Shown here in pieces: positions 1-5,211 of a stretch of 5,211 nt of DNA. The notes beneath the pieces are model-generated. The model saw nothing but the letters and a program-made list of their open reading frames with translations, did no database searches and had not been told where the DNA came from. Position 1 is the stretch's first letter. The number at the start of each line of letters is the position of its first letter. The DNA comes from Pseudomonadota bacterium (GTDB lineage Bacteria; Pseudomonadota; Gammaproteobacteria; Burkholderiales; Burkholderiaceae_B): contig JAEWEH010000059.1 of the NCBI GenBank assembly GCA_023389535.1, positions 1 to 5,211 of the forward strand, in the 5' to 3' direction. Made by a program: the position numbers and the translations under genes.

Positions 1-732
1 GAGCATCCCAGCTGGACTTTATCGGTGCAAGTCATGCCCTATGCAGAAGCCAGGGCCTATCGCTTCAACCCGTTTGACCTGACCAAAACCTGGTCGCACA
101 AAGATTATCCGCTGATAGAAGTGGGCCAAATGACGCTCAACCGCAATCCGGAGAACTTCTTTGCCGAGATCGAACAGGCGGCGTTCTCACCGGGCAACAC
201 TGTACCCGGCATCGGCCTTTCCCCCGACAAGATGCTGCTGGGACGCGCGTTCGCCTATAACGATGCGCAGCGCAACCGTATCGGCACCAATTTTCATCAG
301 TTGCCGGTCAACAAGCCCAAGGTGGCGGTCAACACTTATATGTTCGATGGTCACATGACTTACGAACACAGTGGCAGCCGGCCGGTCTACGCGCCGAACT
401 CTCAGGGTCGTTCCTGGTCCGACAGCGCCGGGAAAATGGAAGACGGCTGGGAATCCGATGGTGAAATGGTGCGCAGCGCCTACGAACTGCATGCGGAAGA
501 CGATGATTTCGGCCAGCCAGGAACCTTGGTGCGCGAAGTCTATAACGACGAACAGCGGGCGCAGCTGGTGGAAACGGTCGCCGGCAGCCTGCTGGGGGGC
601 GTGCGTAGCCCGGTCCTCGAGCGTGCATTCGAGTATTGGAAAAGCATCGATGCGGATGTAGGTCGGCGTATCGAAGAAAAGGTACGTAGCGGCCAGGCGC
701 CCGAGCCTGCCGCCGGAATGAGCGAAGCGTAG
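1..732 (+). CDS. Catalase, haem-dependent, small-subunit type (C-terminal part; 5' end beyond window)
   Basis: This catalase converts hydrogen peroxide to water and oxygen and protects against oxidative stress, normally as a cytoplasmic tetramer. The frame is open from base 1, so the gene begins to the left of the window; 243 residues are visible, ending in TAG at 730-732. The visible part starts within the conserved HPSW segment and continues through [17 protein letters not shown] and [14 protein letters not shown]. The haem-ligand signature RAFAYNDAQ (244-270) fits the family pattern R-x-F-x-Y-x-D; its tyrosine, codon 256-258, should be the proximal haem-iron ligand. The distal histidine and asparagine would lie in the missing N-terminal half. 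The protein ends about 155 residues after the tyrosine, in a helical tail, and has no room for the extra C-terminal domain of large-subunit catalases such as KatE. The exact clade (katA or katB) cannot be named from this half. The next gene is convergent. Confidence 0.96.
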   Translation, partial: EHPSWTLSVQVMPYAEARAYRFNPFDLTKTWSHKDYPLIEVGQMTLNRNPENFFAEIEQAAFSPGNTVPGIGLSPDKMLLGRAFAYNDAQRNRIGTNFHQLPVNKPKVAVNTYMFDGHMTYEHSGSRPVYAPNSQGRSWSDSAGKMEDGWESDGEMVRSAYELHAEDDDFGQPGTLVREVYNDEQRAQLVETVAGSLLGGVRSPVLERAFEYWKSIDADVGRRIEEKVRSGQAPEPAAGMSEA

Positions 733-744
733 TTCCGTGTTGTT

Positions 745-777
745 GTTGGCCCGTGCAATGTGCGCGTGCGGGCCAAC
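745..777. terminator. Hairpin between convergent genes, candidate bidirectional terminator
   Basis: GTTGGCCCG (745-753) and CGGGCCAAC (769-777) form a perfect 9-bp stem with a 15-base loop. It lies 12 bases after the catalase stop and 8 bases after the end of the convergent transglycosylase gene, which is where a shared terminator is expected. Neither strand has a U-tract after the stem, so it is not a classical intrinsic terminator. It could slow RNA polymerase or protect both 3' ends from exonucleases. Confidence 0.5.
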
Positions 778-785
778 GCTAAAGC

Positions 786-1523
786 TCAACCGTTCACCGC
801 GACCAGTTGCTCGGTGCCATCCGTGGCGTCTGCGGCAATACGTGCAAGCCTGTTGGATTCCTTCAGTACTGTCGCAGCATAGCCCCGGGCGTTTCCGGAA
901 TATTTCACCAGCGCCTTGCGTAGGCTGCCGCCCGCATCTTCCAGATATTCTTCCAGCACATCAGCGGCAACCCGTATATTCACTTCAGGGTCGAACAAGG
1001 ATTCGGAGTGGTGCAGTTTGTCGCGATGCCAGCGGCGCACAACCTGCATCAGGCCTTGCGCTCCATAGCGGCTCTGCACTTTGGCGCGCAACGAGCTTTC
1101 TTTTTGCATCATCGCAATAAGCAATTCGGCCGGCAGGCCTTCGCGGCGGGCGGCTTCTTTCCAGGCCAGTTCCACATAGCCGCGAATTGCGCTCAGGCTG
1201 ACCGGAAACTTGGAGGCCAAGTATTCCGCCTGCGCCTGTATCTTTGCTTCGTCTTCGGATGGCTGCGTGCTGTCAGGCTCGATGAAATCGAACTGATAGC
1301 GCGGTTCGGTAAGCTCCAGAGGCTCAAGGGACGCCATGTTCACTTCGGGCCATTGATCCGAGTGGGTGATATCCTGCGCCCGCAGGGTGTTGGCGAGTAG
1401 CGCAGGGGGCGCAAGCATCCCAGCCGCCAGCACGACAGCAGCGGCGATACGGCAGGTGGTGCGACTTAAAGCATGGGTTGGCGCAACAAATAAAGTATGT
1501 CCAAGATGTTTTCTGGCGATCAT
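786..1523 (-). CDS. Exported lytic transglycosylase, single SLT domain
   Basis: Lytic transglycosylases cleave the MurNAc-GlcNAc bond of peptidoglycan in the periplasm, leaving 1,6-anhydromuramic ends. From the ATG at 1523 the protein has 245 residues. A basic N-terminus is followed by a hydrophobic stretch (about residues 25-45, IAAAVVLAAGMLAPPALLA) with likely signal-peptidase cleavage near ALLA or LRA. An acidic linker then leads to the SLT domain (about 115-225). The expected motifs appear in order: ELLIAMMQKESS with the catalytic glutamate (residue 142), GAQGLMQVV (154-162), NIRVAADVLEEYL (182-194) and ALVKYSGN (204-211). An in-frame GTG at 1562 would add 13 residues, but its GGAAG lies only 3 bases away and the extension is not signal-like, so the ATG is preferred; the ATG also lacks a strong ribosome binding site. 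No LysM or other wall-binding domain is seen. The exact subfamily is uncertain. It may be monocistronic. Confidence 0.9.
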   Translation of the reverse strand: MIARKHLGHTLFVAPTHALSRTTCRIAAAVVLAAGMLAPPALLANTLRAQDITHSDQWPEVNMASLEPLELTEPRYQFDFIEPDSTQPSEDEAKIQAQAEYLASKFPVSLSAIRGYVELAWKEAARREGLPAELLIAMMQKESSLRAKVQSRYGAQGLMQVVRRWHRDKLHHSESLFDPEVNIRVAADVLEEYLEDAGGSLRKALVKYSGNARGYAATVLKESNRLARIAADATDGTEQLVAVNG

Positions 1524-1562
1524 TGATCCGGGACCGCCACAGCCAGCCAAGCGCAGCGCCAC

Positions 1563-1969
1563 CGGCTTCCGGCGGTTGACTGCCGATTTCGATGGGGATT
1601 GGCGCGAACATCAGCTGGCATCCTGACTTGTCGGGTTGCCGGCCCATGGCTTGTGTTGCGGTTTATTCGTTTTATTGATACGCAGCGCGGAAGACGCTAC
1701 ACGAGGAGTGCTACATTTCGTGGAAGAGGATAGCAGTGCGAAGGCATGCCGGGGCTTGCAAAATGTAAAAAACAAAAGCCAAGCGCAACACCGGCATGTA
1801 GTGTGTCGACGCCACGGTAGGATACTTTTACGTTTCTGCGGCCTGACACGGAGAACTTTTTTGCATGCATACGCGTGAATCACGTTGCGCCAATGCGGTC
1901 GCCGTTCAGGTTTCTTGACGACCATACCGGCTGGATGCAGACTGAAGGCATGGAAGAAGACTGAAGCCC
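1563..1969. other. Divergent intergenic region, no convincing gene
   Basis: The gap separates the divergent transglycosylase and oxidoreductase genes and should hold both promoters. Short open frames exist on both strands, but their translations are rich in Arg, Cys and Ser, lack recognisable motifs and have no good ribosome binding site, so they are left out. Parts of it are visibly more AT-rich than the flanking genes (around 1660-1680 and 1760-1778). It contains a nested inverted repeat (1745-1798), the palindrome TGCATGCA (1862-1869), a run of six T (1857-1862) and a tandem duplication at the right end (1941-1977). No promoter close to consensus could be assigned. Confidence 0.7.
1745..1798. 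repeat. Nested inverted repeat with AT-rich loop
   Basis: The outer arms CATGCCGG (1745-1752) and CCGGCATG (1791-1798) are a perfect 8-bp inverted repeat. Inside them GCTTG (1754-1758) and CAAGC (1780-1784) give a second 5-bp stem, leaving an A-rich loop at 1759-1779. It could be a structured RNA element, a protein-binding site with separated half-sites, or chance. There is no T-run beyond either arm, so a terminator is unlikely. Confidence 0.45.
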
Positions 1970-1977
1970 ATGGAAGA
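1941..1977 (+). repeat. Imperfect tandem duplication spanning the oxidoreductase start codon
   Basis: ACTGAAGGCATGGAAGA (1941-1957) is repeated as ACTGAAGCCCATGGAAGA (1960-1977), with a period of 19-20 bases. Each copy carries an ATG followed by GAAGA. The upstream ATG (1950) opens a minimal frame of four codons (Met-Glu-Glu-Asp, stop at 1962-1964) that is out of phase with the main gene. The downstream ATG (1970) is the longest start of the oxidoreductase. The first copy also supplies the only purine-rich ribosome-binding candidate, GGAAGAAG (1951-1958), for the start at 1970. Confidence 0.7.
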
Positions 1978-3208
1978 CGCCATTGAACGCATGAATACTC
2001 GCTGCTGTATTGTCGGTGGAGGTCCAGCCGGCATGATGCTGGGGCTGCTGCTTGCCCGGGCGGGCATTGCCACCACCGTGCTTGAAAAGCATGACGATTT
2101 CCTGCGCGACTTCCGGGGCGACACGGTACACCCGTCCACGCTGGAAATACTGCACGAATTGGGGCTGAAAGCTAAATTTGATGCCCTGCCGCAGCATCGC
2201 GTCGAACAACTGGAGGGCATGTTCGCCGACGGCATGCACGCCATTGGTGATTTCCGCAGGCTGCGCCCCTTTCCCTATATGGCGCTCGTTCCTCAATGGG
2301 ACCTTCTTGATCTGCTGGCCAGCGAAGCCCAGCGCCATGATGGTTTTCAGCTGTGCATGCATCACGAAGCCATTACGCTCATGCGGGCGCCGGACGAAAG
2401 GGTCATTGGTGTACTGGCGCGGTCACCGGGCGGCATGGTACAGATCAATGCAGACCTTGTCATAGGCTGCGACGGCCGGCATTCCGTGCTGCGTACGGAT
2501 GCGCGGCTGTTGCCGCAGAACCTTGGCGCGCCGATGGATGTGCTGTGGTTCCGGCTGCCACGCTTGTCCACGGATCCAGCCGGCACCTTCGGGGTGCCTG
2601 GTTATGGCAACTTTCTTGTGCTGCTCAATCGCAATGATTATTGGCAGATCGCCAGTGTCATTGCCAAGGGCGAAGCCGACCGATGGCGCCAGCTTCCCAT
2701 TGCCGATTTCCAGGCCAAGGTGGCCAAAAGGGTCAGTTTCCTGGCTGATCGTGTCGGCCGCGTTGCATCATGGGACGACGTCAAGTTGCTGCAAGTGCGG
2801 GTAGACCGGCTGCGGCGATGGCACCGCCCCGGCTTCCTGCTGATAGGCGATGCTGCGCACGCCATGTCGCCCATAGGCGGGGTGGGCATCAACCTTGCGA
2901 TCCAGGACGCGGTCGCGGCGGCCAATATCCTGGCTCCAGCGTTGCGGGGGTCAGGCTTGCCCGATGAATCCGTGCTGGCCGCGGTGCAACAGCGGCGCAT
3001 GCTGCCGACCAAAATCATCCAGGGGATCCAAGTGTTCATCCAACGACGTATCATTGCGCCAGCGCTGGCCAATCCGGACACCGACAAACCCGTAGAATTG
3101 CCGGCCATGGCCAGCCTGCTGCTTCGTTCTTCCTTCATCCGCTCGCTGCCCGCCCGCATCATCGGCCAGGGCTTCCGGCGCGAGCACGTGCGGATTCCAT
3201 GCCGTTGA
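1970..3208 (+). CDS. FAD-dependent oxidoreductase / group A flavin monooxygenase (PHBH/UbiH-like)
   Basis: This 412-residue protein looks like a single-component flavoprotein hydroxylase of the FAD_binding_3 family, which uses NAD(P)H and oxygen to hydroxylate aromatic or quinone-like substrates; the substrate cannot be told from sequence. The N-terminal dinucleotide fold carries CCIVGGGPAG (residues 12-21), followed by the ribose-binding glutamate at the end of strand 2 (VLEKH, E39). RGDTVHPSTLEIL (49-61) is a characteristic conserved segment after it. The DG motif is VIGCDGRHSVLR (164-175), and the second FAD motif is GFLLIGDAAHAMSPIGGVGINLAIQDA (GD at 293-294). No extra C-terminal domain is present, which is normal for the shorter members (about 400 residues). 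The start may instead be Met8 (1991), which begins just before the FAD fold; neither start has a strong ribosome binding site. A thioesterase gene follows after 21 bases, suggesting co-transcription. The function in the cell is unknown. Confidence 0.92.
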   Translation: MEDAIERMNTRCCIVGGGPAGMMLGLLLARAGIATTVLEKHDDFLRDFRGDTVHPSTLEILHELGLKAKFDALPQHRVEQLEGMFADGMHAIGDFRRLRPFPYMALVPQWDLLDLLASEAQRHDGFQLCMHHEAITLMRAPDERVIGVLARSPGGMVQINADLVIGCDGRHSVLRTDARLLPQNLGAPMDVLWFRLPRLSTDPAGTFGVPGYGNFLVLLNRNDYWQIASVIAKGEADRWRQLPIADFQAKVAKRVSFLADRVGRVASWDDVKLLQVRVDRLRRWHRPGFLLIGDAAHAMSPIGGVGINLAIQDAVAAANILAPALRGSGLPDESVLAAVQQRRMLPTKIIQGIQVFIQRRIIAPALANPDTDKPVELPAMASLLLRSSFIRSLPARIIGQGFRREHVRIPCR

Positions 3209-3215
3209 CCTCTCT

Positions 3216-3232
3216 CAGGACCACAATGAATG
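3216..3232 (+). promoter_or_regulatory. Ribosome binding site with two overlapping ATGs before the thioesterase
   Basis: CAGGA (3216-3220) precedes ATGAATG. The first ATG (3226-3228, spacing 5) opens only eight codons, to TAA at 3250-3252, in another frame. The second ATG (3230-3232, spacing 9) starts the thioesterase. Initiation at the first could compete with the real start and lower expression. Confidence 0.5.
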
Positions 3233-3700
3233 ACCGAGCTCTCTTCCCCTAAGCTTATGGCGGCGTTGCCGGACCAGGATGTGGCCGTGCGAGTGCGCGC
3301 CAGTTTTGATCGGCAGAACGCGATGGCGTTGATCAAGGCGACGCTGGCCGAGCTGGGCCATGGCCGTAGCGAAATTCATCTGCCGCACTGGACCGGCATC
3401 GAGCAGCAGCATGGTTTCGTGCATGGCGGAGTCATCGGCATGATTGCGGATTCCGCCGCCGGCTATGCCGCAATGACCAGGGTGCCGGCCAATGCATCCG
3501 TGCTGACGGTCGAATACAAAATGAATCTCGTGGCTCCGGCCGATGGCGAAAAACTGATCGCCCGAGGAAAAGTCGTACGTCCCGGGCGAACCTTGATCGT
3601 CACCCAAGCAGAAGTGTTCGCCGTAAAAGGCGACCAGGAAACCCTTTGTGCCCTGATGCAGCAGACCATCATGGTGATGCATGGCAAGGAAGAAAAGTAG
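3230..3700 (+). CDS. PaaI-family hotdog-fold thioesterase
   Basis: This 156-residue cytoplasmic protein should hydrolyse an acyl-CoA or related thioester. It has the single hotdog domain of the PaaI/4HBT family: a lead helix, the strand EIHLPHWTGIEQQHGFVHGG, and the core motif HGGVIGMIADSAAGYAA (65-81). In this motif D74 is in the position of the PaaI catalytic aspartate and HGG caps the active site. The strands VLTVEYKMNLVAPA (91-104), LIARGKVVRPGRTLIVTQAEVFA (109-131) and TLCALMQQTIMVM (138-150) complete the sheet. Length is normal for the family. It lies 21 bases downstream of the flavoprotein gene on the same strand, so the two are probably co-transcribed and may act on the same acyl or aromatic intermediate; that link is inferred. 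The substrate is unknown, and there is no phenylacetate-pathway gene nearby to support calling it paaI. Confidence 0.93.
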   Translation: MTELSSPKLMAALPDQDVAVRVRASFDRQNAMALIKATLAELGHGRSEIHLPHWTGIEQQHGFVHGGVIGMIADSAAGYAAMTRVPANASVLTVEYKMNLVAPADGEKLIARGKVVRPGRTLIVTQAEVFAVKGDQETLCALMQQTIMVMHGKEEK

Positions 3701-3776
3701 GACTTGCCACGCGCGCGTTTGCACGTGGAGATGTAAGCGAAGATAGGCGTCAACTGGCGGTCGACAGGAGCAGACC

Positions 3777-3824
3777 CCAGCGCGTAGCAGCATGGTCCCA
3801 AGCCCTGCTGGATTATTGCGCTGG
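3777..3824. terminator. Imperfect hairpin in the gap between convergent thioesterase and chrA
   Basis: CCAGCGC (3777-3783) pairs with GCGCTGG (3818-3824), and inside it AGCAG (3786-3790) pairs with CTGCT (3805-3809). It sits midway in the 184-bp gap between the two convergent genes. There is no U-tract on either side, so a role in ending transcription is only suggested by position. No gene was found in the rest of 3701-3884. Confidence 0.3.
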
Positions 3825-3884
3825 TGGAAGGGACGCGTGACTGCCGGCGTCTCGTATCAAATAGATGCAAACACGCCTTGTATC

Positions 3885-5090
3885 CTAGGACGAATGCAGC
3901 CACCACCCAGCCACGCCGGCGAGCAGCACGACCAGCGCCGGGGGCATGCGGCCATAAGTCAACAAGCCGAACGCTCCGAGCGCGAGCCCGAAGTCGGCTC
4001 TATTATGAATGGCGCTGGTCCATACTGGATCGTAAAGGGCCGACAGCAGGATGCCGACCACCCCGGCGTTGATGCCCGCCATGGTGGCTTGAATCCCTTG
4101 CCGCTGTCGCAAGCTTTGCCAAAAGGGCAGTGCACCGATCAGTACCAGGAAGGCGGGCAGGAAGATGATACCCAGCAAAACCAAGCCCCCACGCCACCCA
4201 TGCAGCGGCCATTCGGCGATCGTCCCCAGATACGCGGAAAACGTAAATAGAGGGCCGGGTACCGCTTGCGCTGCTCCGTAGCCGGCAAGGAAATCCGTGG
4301 CGCTTGCAAAGCCTTCGGACACCGCCGTCGTCTGCAGCAGAGGCAACACCACATGCCCACCGCCAAATACCAGAGCGCCCGCCCGATACACGCCGTCTAT
4401 GAGCGCCAGTGCGGACGAGCTGCTGGCCGCCGCCCACAGCGGCAGGCCGACCAGGGGCACGACAAACAACAGCAGCGCCCCGATGCCGACCTTGTGGGAG
4501 ACGGGGTACACGTGAGCCTGGCCGCCGGCCGGTTCCGGCAGTTTCAGTAGCCAGTGTCCAATAAGCCCGGCAGCTACGATCGCGGCAACCTGGCCCGCCG
4601 CCGAAGGCATCATCAAGGTCAGCAGCGCTGCCAGGATCGCCAACGCCGCGCGGGGGCGATCGGGACACAGTGATTTGGCCATGCCCCACACGGCTTGCGC
4701 CACGACCGCGACCGCCACGACTTTCAGCCCATGCACCCAGCCGGATTCGGCGAGTCCTTGATACAGCGTGATGCCGTAGGCGAAGGCTATCAGCGCCAGC
4801 GCCGACGGCAAGGTAAAACCGGCCCAGGCGGCCAGGAGACCCGGCCATCCCGCGCGCCCCAGCCCCAAGGCCATGCCGACCTGGCTGCTGGCCGGGCCCG
4901 GCAGGAACTGACACAGCGCCACCAAATCGGAATAGCTGCGGTCGTCCAGCCAGCGCCGGCGCTCAACGAATTCAGTGCGGAAATACCCAAGGTGCGCGAT
5001 CGGCCCGCCGAAGGAAGTCAGACCCAGGCGCAAAAAGGCCAGGAACACGCGCCACGCACTGTCGCCCGCTGCGGTAGGGATAGGCGGCAT
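3885..5090 (-). CDS. chrA: Chromate transporter, two-domain CHR family (ChrA)
   Basis: ChrA is an inner-membrane protein that exports chromate (and can interact with sulfate), giving chromate resistance. The 401 residues match the long-chain form, two homologous CHR halves in tandem. The first half has SFGGPIAHLGYFRTEFVERR (26-45) and LCQFLPGPASSQVG (59-72). The second has VFGGGHVVLPLL (241-252) and YGAAQAVPGPLFTFSAYLG (271-289). Both halves keep the family's GG and PGP motifs, so the gene looks intact. Around ten hydrophobic segments follow or flank these motifs (for example 82-108, 120-136, 164-182, 202-224, 301-323, 338-352, 383-397). The ATG at 5090 has GGGAG nine bases upstream and gives the usual short N-terminus before the first conserved segment, so it is preferred. 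The frame nevertheless stays open to the window edge. A short leader frame overlaps the start (TGATG). No chrB regulator is seen in the window. Confidence 0.95.
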   Translation of the reverse strand: MPPIPTAAGDSAWRVFLAFLRLGLTSFGGPIAHLGYFRTEFVERRRWLDDRSYSDLVALCQFLPGPASSQVGMALGLGRAGWPGLLAAWAGFTLPSALALIAFAYGITLYQGLAESGWVHGLKVVAVAVVAQAVWGMAKSLCPDRPRAALAILAALLTLMMPSAAGQVAAIVAAGLIGHWLLKLPEPAGGQAHVYPVSHKVGIGALLLFVVPLVGLPLWAAASSSSALALIDGVYRAGALVFGGGHVVLPLLQTTAVSEGFASATDFLAGYGAAQAVPGPLFTFSAYLGTIAEWPLHGWRGGLVLLGIIFLPAFLVLIGALPFWQSLRQRQGIQATMAGINAGVVGILLSALYDPVWTSAIHNRADFGLALGAFGLLTYGRMPPALVVLLAGVAGWWLHSS

Positions 5091-5143
5091 CAGCGGATTC
5101 TCCCAGGAAAACGCAGTAGTGGTATGAGCGGCTCGGGCTTCAT
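5090..5143 (-). CDS. Possible 17-residue leader peptide translationally coupled to chrA
   Basis: An ATG at 5143 is preceded by a perfect AAGGAG (5155-5150) with a 6-base spacing, better than the site of chrA itself. It encodes MKPEPLIPLLRFPGRIR and stops at TGA (5092-5090), sharing one base with the chrA start (TGATG). That arrangement is typical of translational coupling. The peptide has four prolines and no known motif. The frame is also open further upstream, with ATG codons at 5173 and 5170, so a longer peptide or the tail of an upstream gene cannot be excluded. Whether it is translated is inferred. Confidence 0.4.
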   Translation of the reverse strand: MKPEPLIPLLRFPGRIR

Positions 5144-5153
5144 CGGATTCTCC
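5094..5153 (-). repeat. Ten-base direct repeat of ribosome-binding sequence, 50 bp apart
   Basis: On the minus strand GGAGAATCCG occurs at 5153-5144 and again at 5103-5094, exactly 50 bp apart. Each copy includes a ribosome binding site followed by an ATG: the first directly before the leader ATG, the second three bases before the chrA ATG. Confidence 0.75.
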
Positions 5154-5166
5154 TTCGCGAAGCCCG
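5134..5166 (-). promoter_or_regulatory. RNA hairpin over the leader ribosome binding site
   Basis: In the minus-strand transcript CGGGCUUC (5166-5159) can pair perfectly with GAAGCCCG (5141-5134). The 17-base loop holds AAGGAG, and the last base of the start codon lies in the stem. Folding would hinder initiation at the leader ATG and, through coupling, at chrA. The overlapping palindrome CTTCGCGAAG (5162-5153) offers an alternative pairing. A possible -10 (TACTAT, 5177-5172) lies just upstream, without a good -35, which would place the RNA 5' end close to the hairpin. Confidence 0.4.
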
Positions 5167-5199
5167 TCATCATAGTATGTCTTGCCGAATTGCAGGCGC

Positions 5200-5211
5200 T
5201 TGACCCTGTAG
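5200..5211 (+). promoter_or_regulatory. Partial promoter/operator of CadR/PbrR type (MerR family), cut by window edge
   Basis: TTGACC (5200-5205) is a near-consensus -35 element. It runs into ACCCTGTAG (5203-5211), which resembles the left arm of the dyad used by cadmium/lead/zinc-sensing MerR-family regulators, where the dyad lies in the long spacer between -35 and -10. The right arm, expected as CTACAGGGT a few bases further on, is outside the window. It would drive a gene to the right, such as a metal efflux pump or the regulator itself. Confidence 0.4.

Noticed and set aside
187..789. Open frame of 200 codons opposite the catalase
   Set aside because: It lies antisense to an intact catalase frame, has no recognisable motif, and results from high GC content and low stop frequency.
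1832..1862. Run of six T after a small stem (GTTTCT / AGAAC) as an intrinsic terminator
   Set aside because: The stem is only five pairs with a bulge, and no gene ends upstream of it on the plus strand.
1611..1925. Open frames on both strands of the 1563-1969 gap as small genes
   Set aside because: The translations are low in structure, rich in Arg, Cys and Ser, without motifs or good ribosome binding sites, and overlap each other on opposite strands.
1915..1943. TTGACG (1915-1920) as the -35 of a promoter for the oxidoreductase gene
   Set aside because: At 17-bp spacing the -10 would be CAGACT, matching the consensus at only three positions, so the -35 match alone is not enough.
3707..3728. 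CCACG/CGTGG stem just after the thioesterase stop as its terminator
   Set aside because: Only five base pairs with a 12-base loop and no U-tract; too weak to support.
3846..3877. GGCGT/ACGCC inverted repeat just beyond the chrA stop as its terminator
   Set aside because: A five-base match across a 22-base spacer is expected by chance, and no T-run follows on the minus strand.
4003..4914. Long minus-strand open frame of about 300 codons inside chrA
   Set aside because: It is a shadow of chrA in another frame: the translation is Arg/Gly-rich with no membrane pattern, whereas the chrA frame has all CHR motifs.

Overview
The window is a GC-rich piece of bacterial chromosome. Protein style and base composition suggest a betaproteobacterium of the order Burkholderiales, perhaps Alcaligenaceae (Bordetella/Achromobacter-like). 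That assignment is inferred from family resemblance and was not tested by any search. No tRNA, rRNA, insertion sequence, phage gene or CRISPR array is visible.

Layout, left to right. (1) 1-732, plus strand: the C-terminal half of a small-subunit haem catalase, cut by the window edge. (2) 745-777: a strong hairpin between two convergent genes. (3) 786-1523, minus strand: an exported single-domain SLT-type lytic transglycosylase. (4) About 410-450 bp without a convincing gene, holding a nested inverted repeat (1745-1798) and a tandem duplication (1941-1977) that covers the start codon of the next gene. (5) 1970-3208 and 3230-3700, plus strand, 21 bp apart: a group A FAD-dependent monooxygenase/oxidoreductase and a PaaI-type hotdog thioesterase, probably one operon. 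(6) 3701-3884: a convergent gap with an imperfect hairpin. (7) 3885-5090, minus strand: a full-length two-domain chromate transporter of the CHR family (ChrA). (8) 5091-5211: a compact regulatory leader.

The genes fall into unrelated housekeeping and stress functions: peroxide removal, peptidoglycan turnover, an uncharacterised oxidation/thioester hydrolysis pair, and anion efflux.

The part most worth attention is the chrA leader. A 17-codon reading frame with a textbook AAGGAG ribosome binding site ends in a TGATG overlap with the chrA start. Its start region can fold into an 8-bp hairpin with the ribosome binding site in the loop. The sequence around its ribosome binding site is repeated exactly 50 bp downstream, in front of chrA. 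At the extreme right edge, TTGACCCTGTAG looks like the -35 element plus left operator arm of a promoter controlled by a CadR/PbrR-type MerR regulator, reading out of the window. Together these suggest metal-responsive control at this junction, but the other half of the operator lies outside the window.
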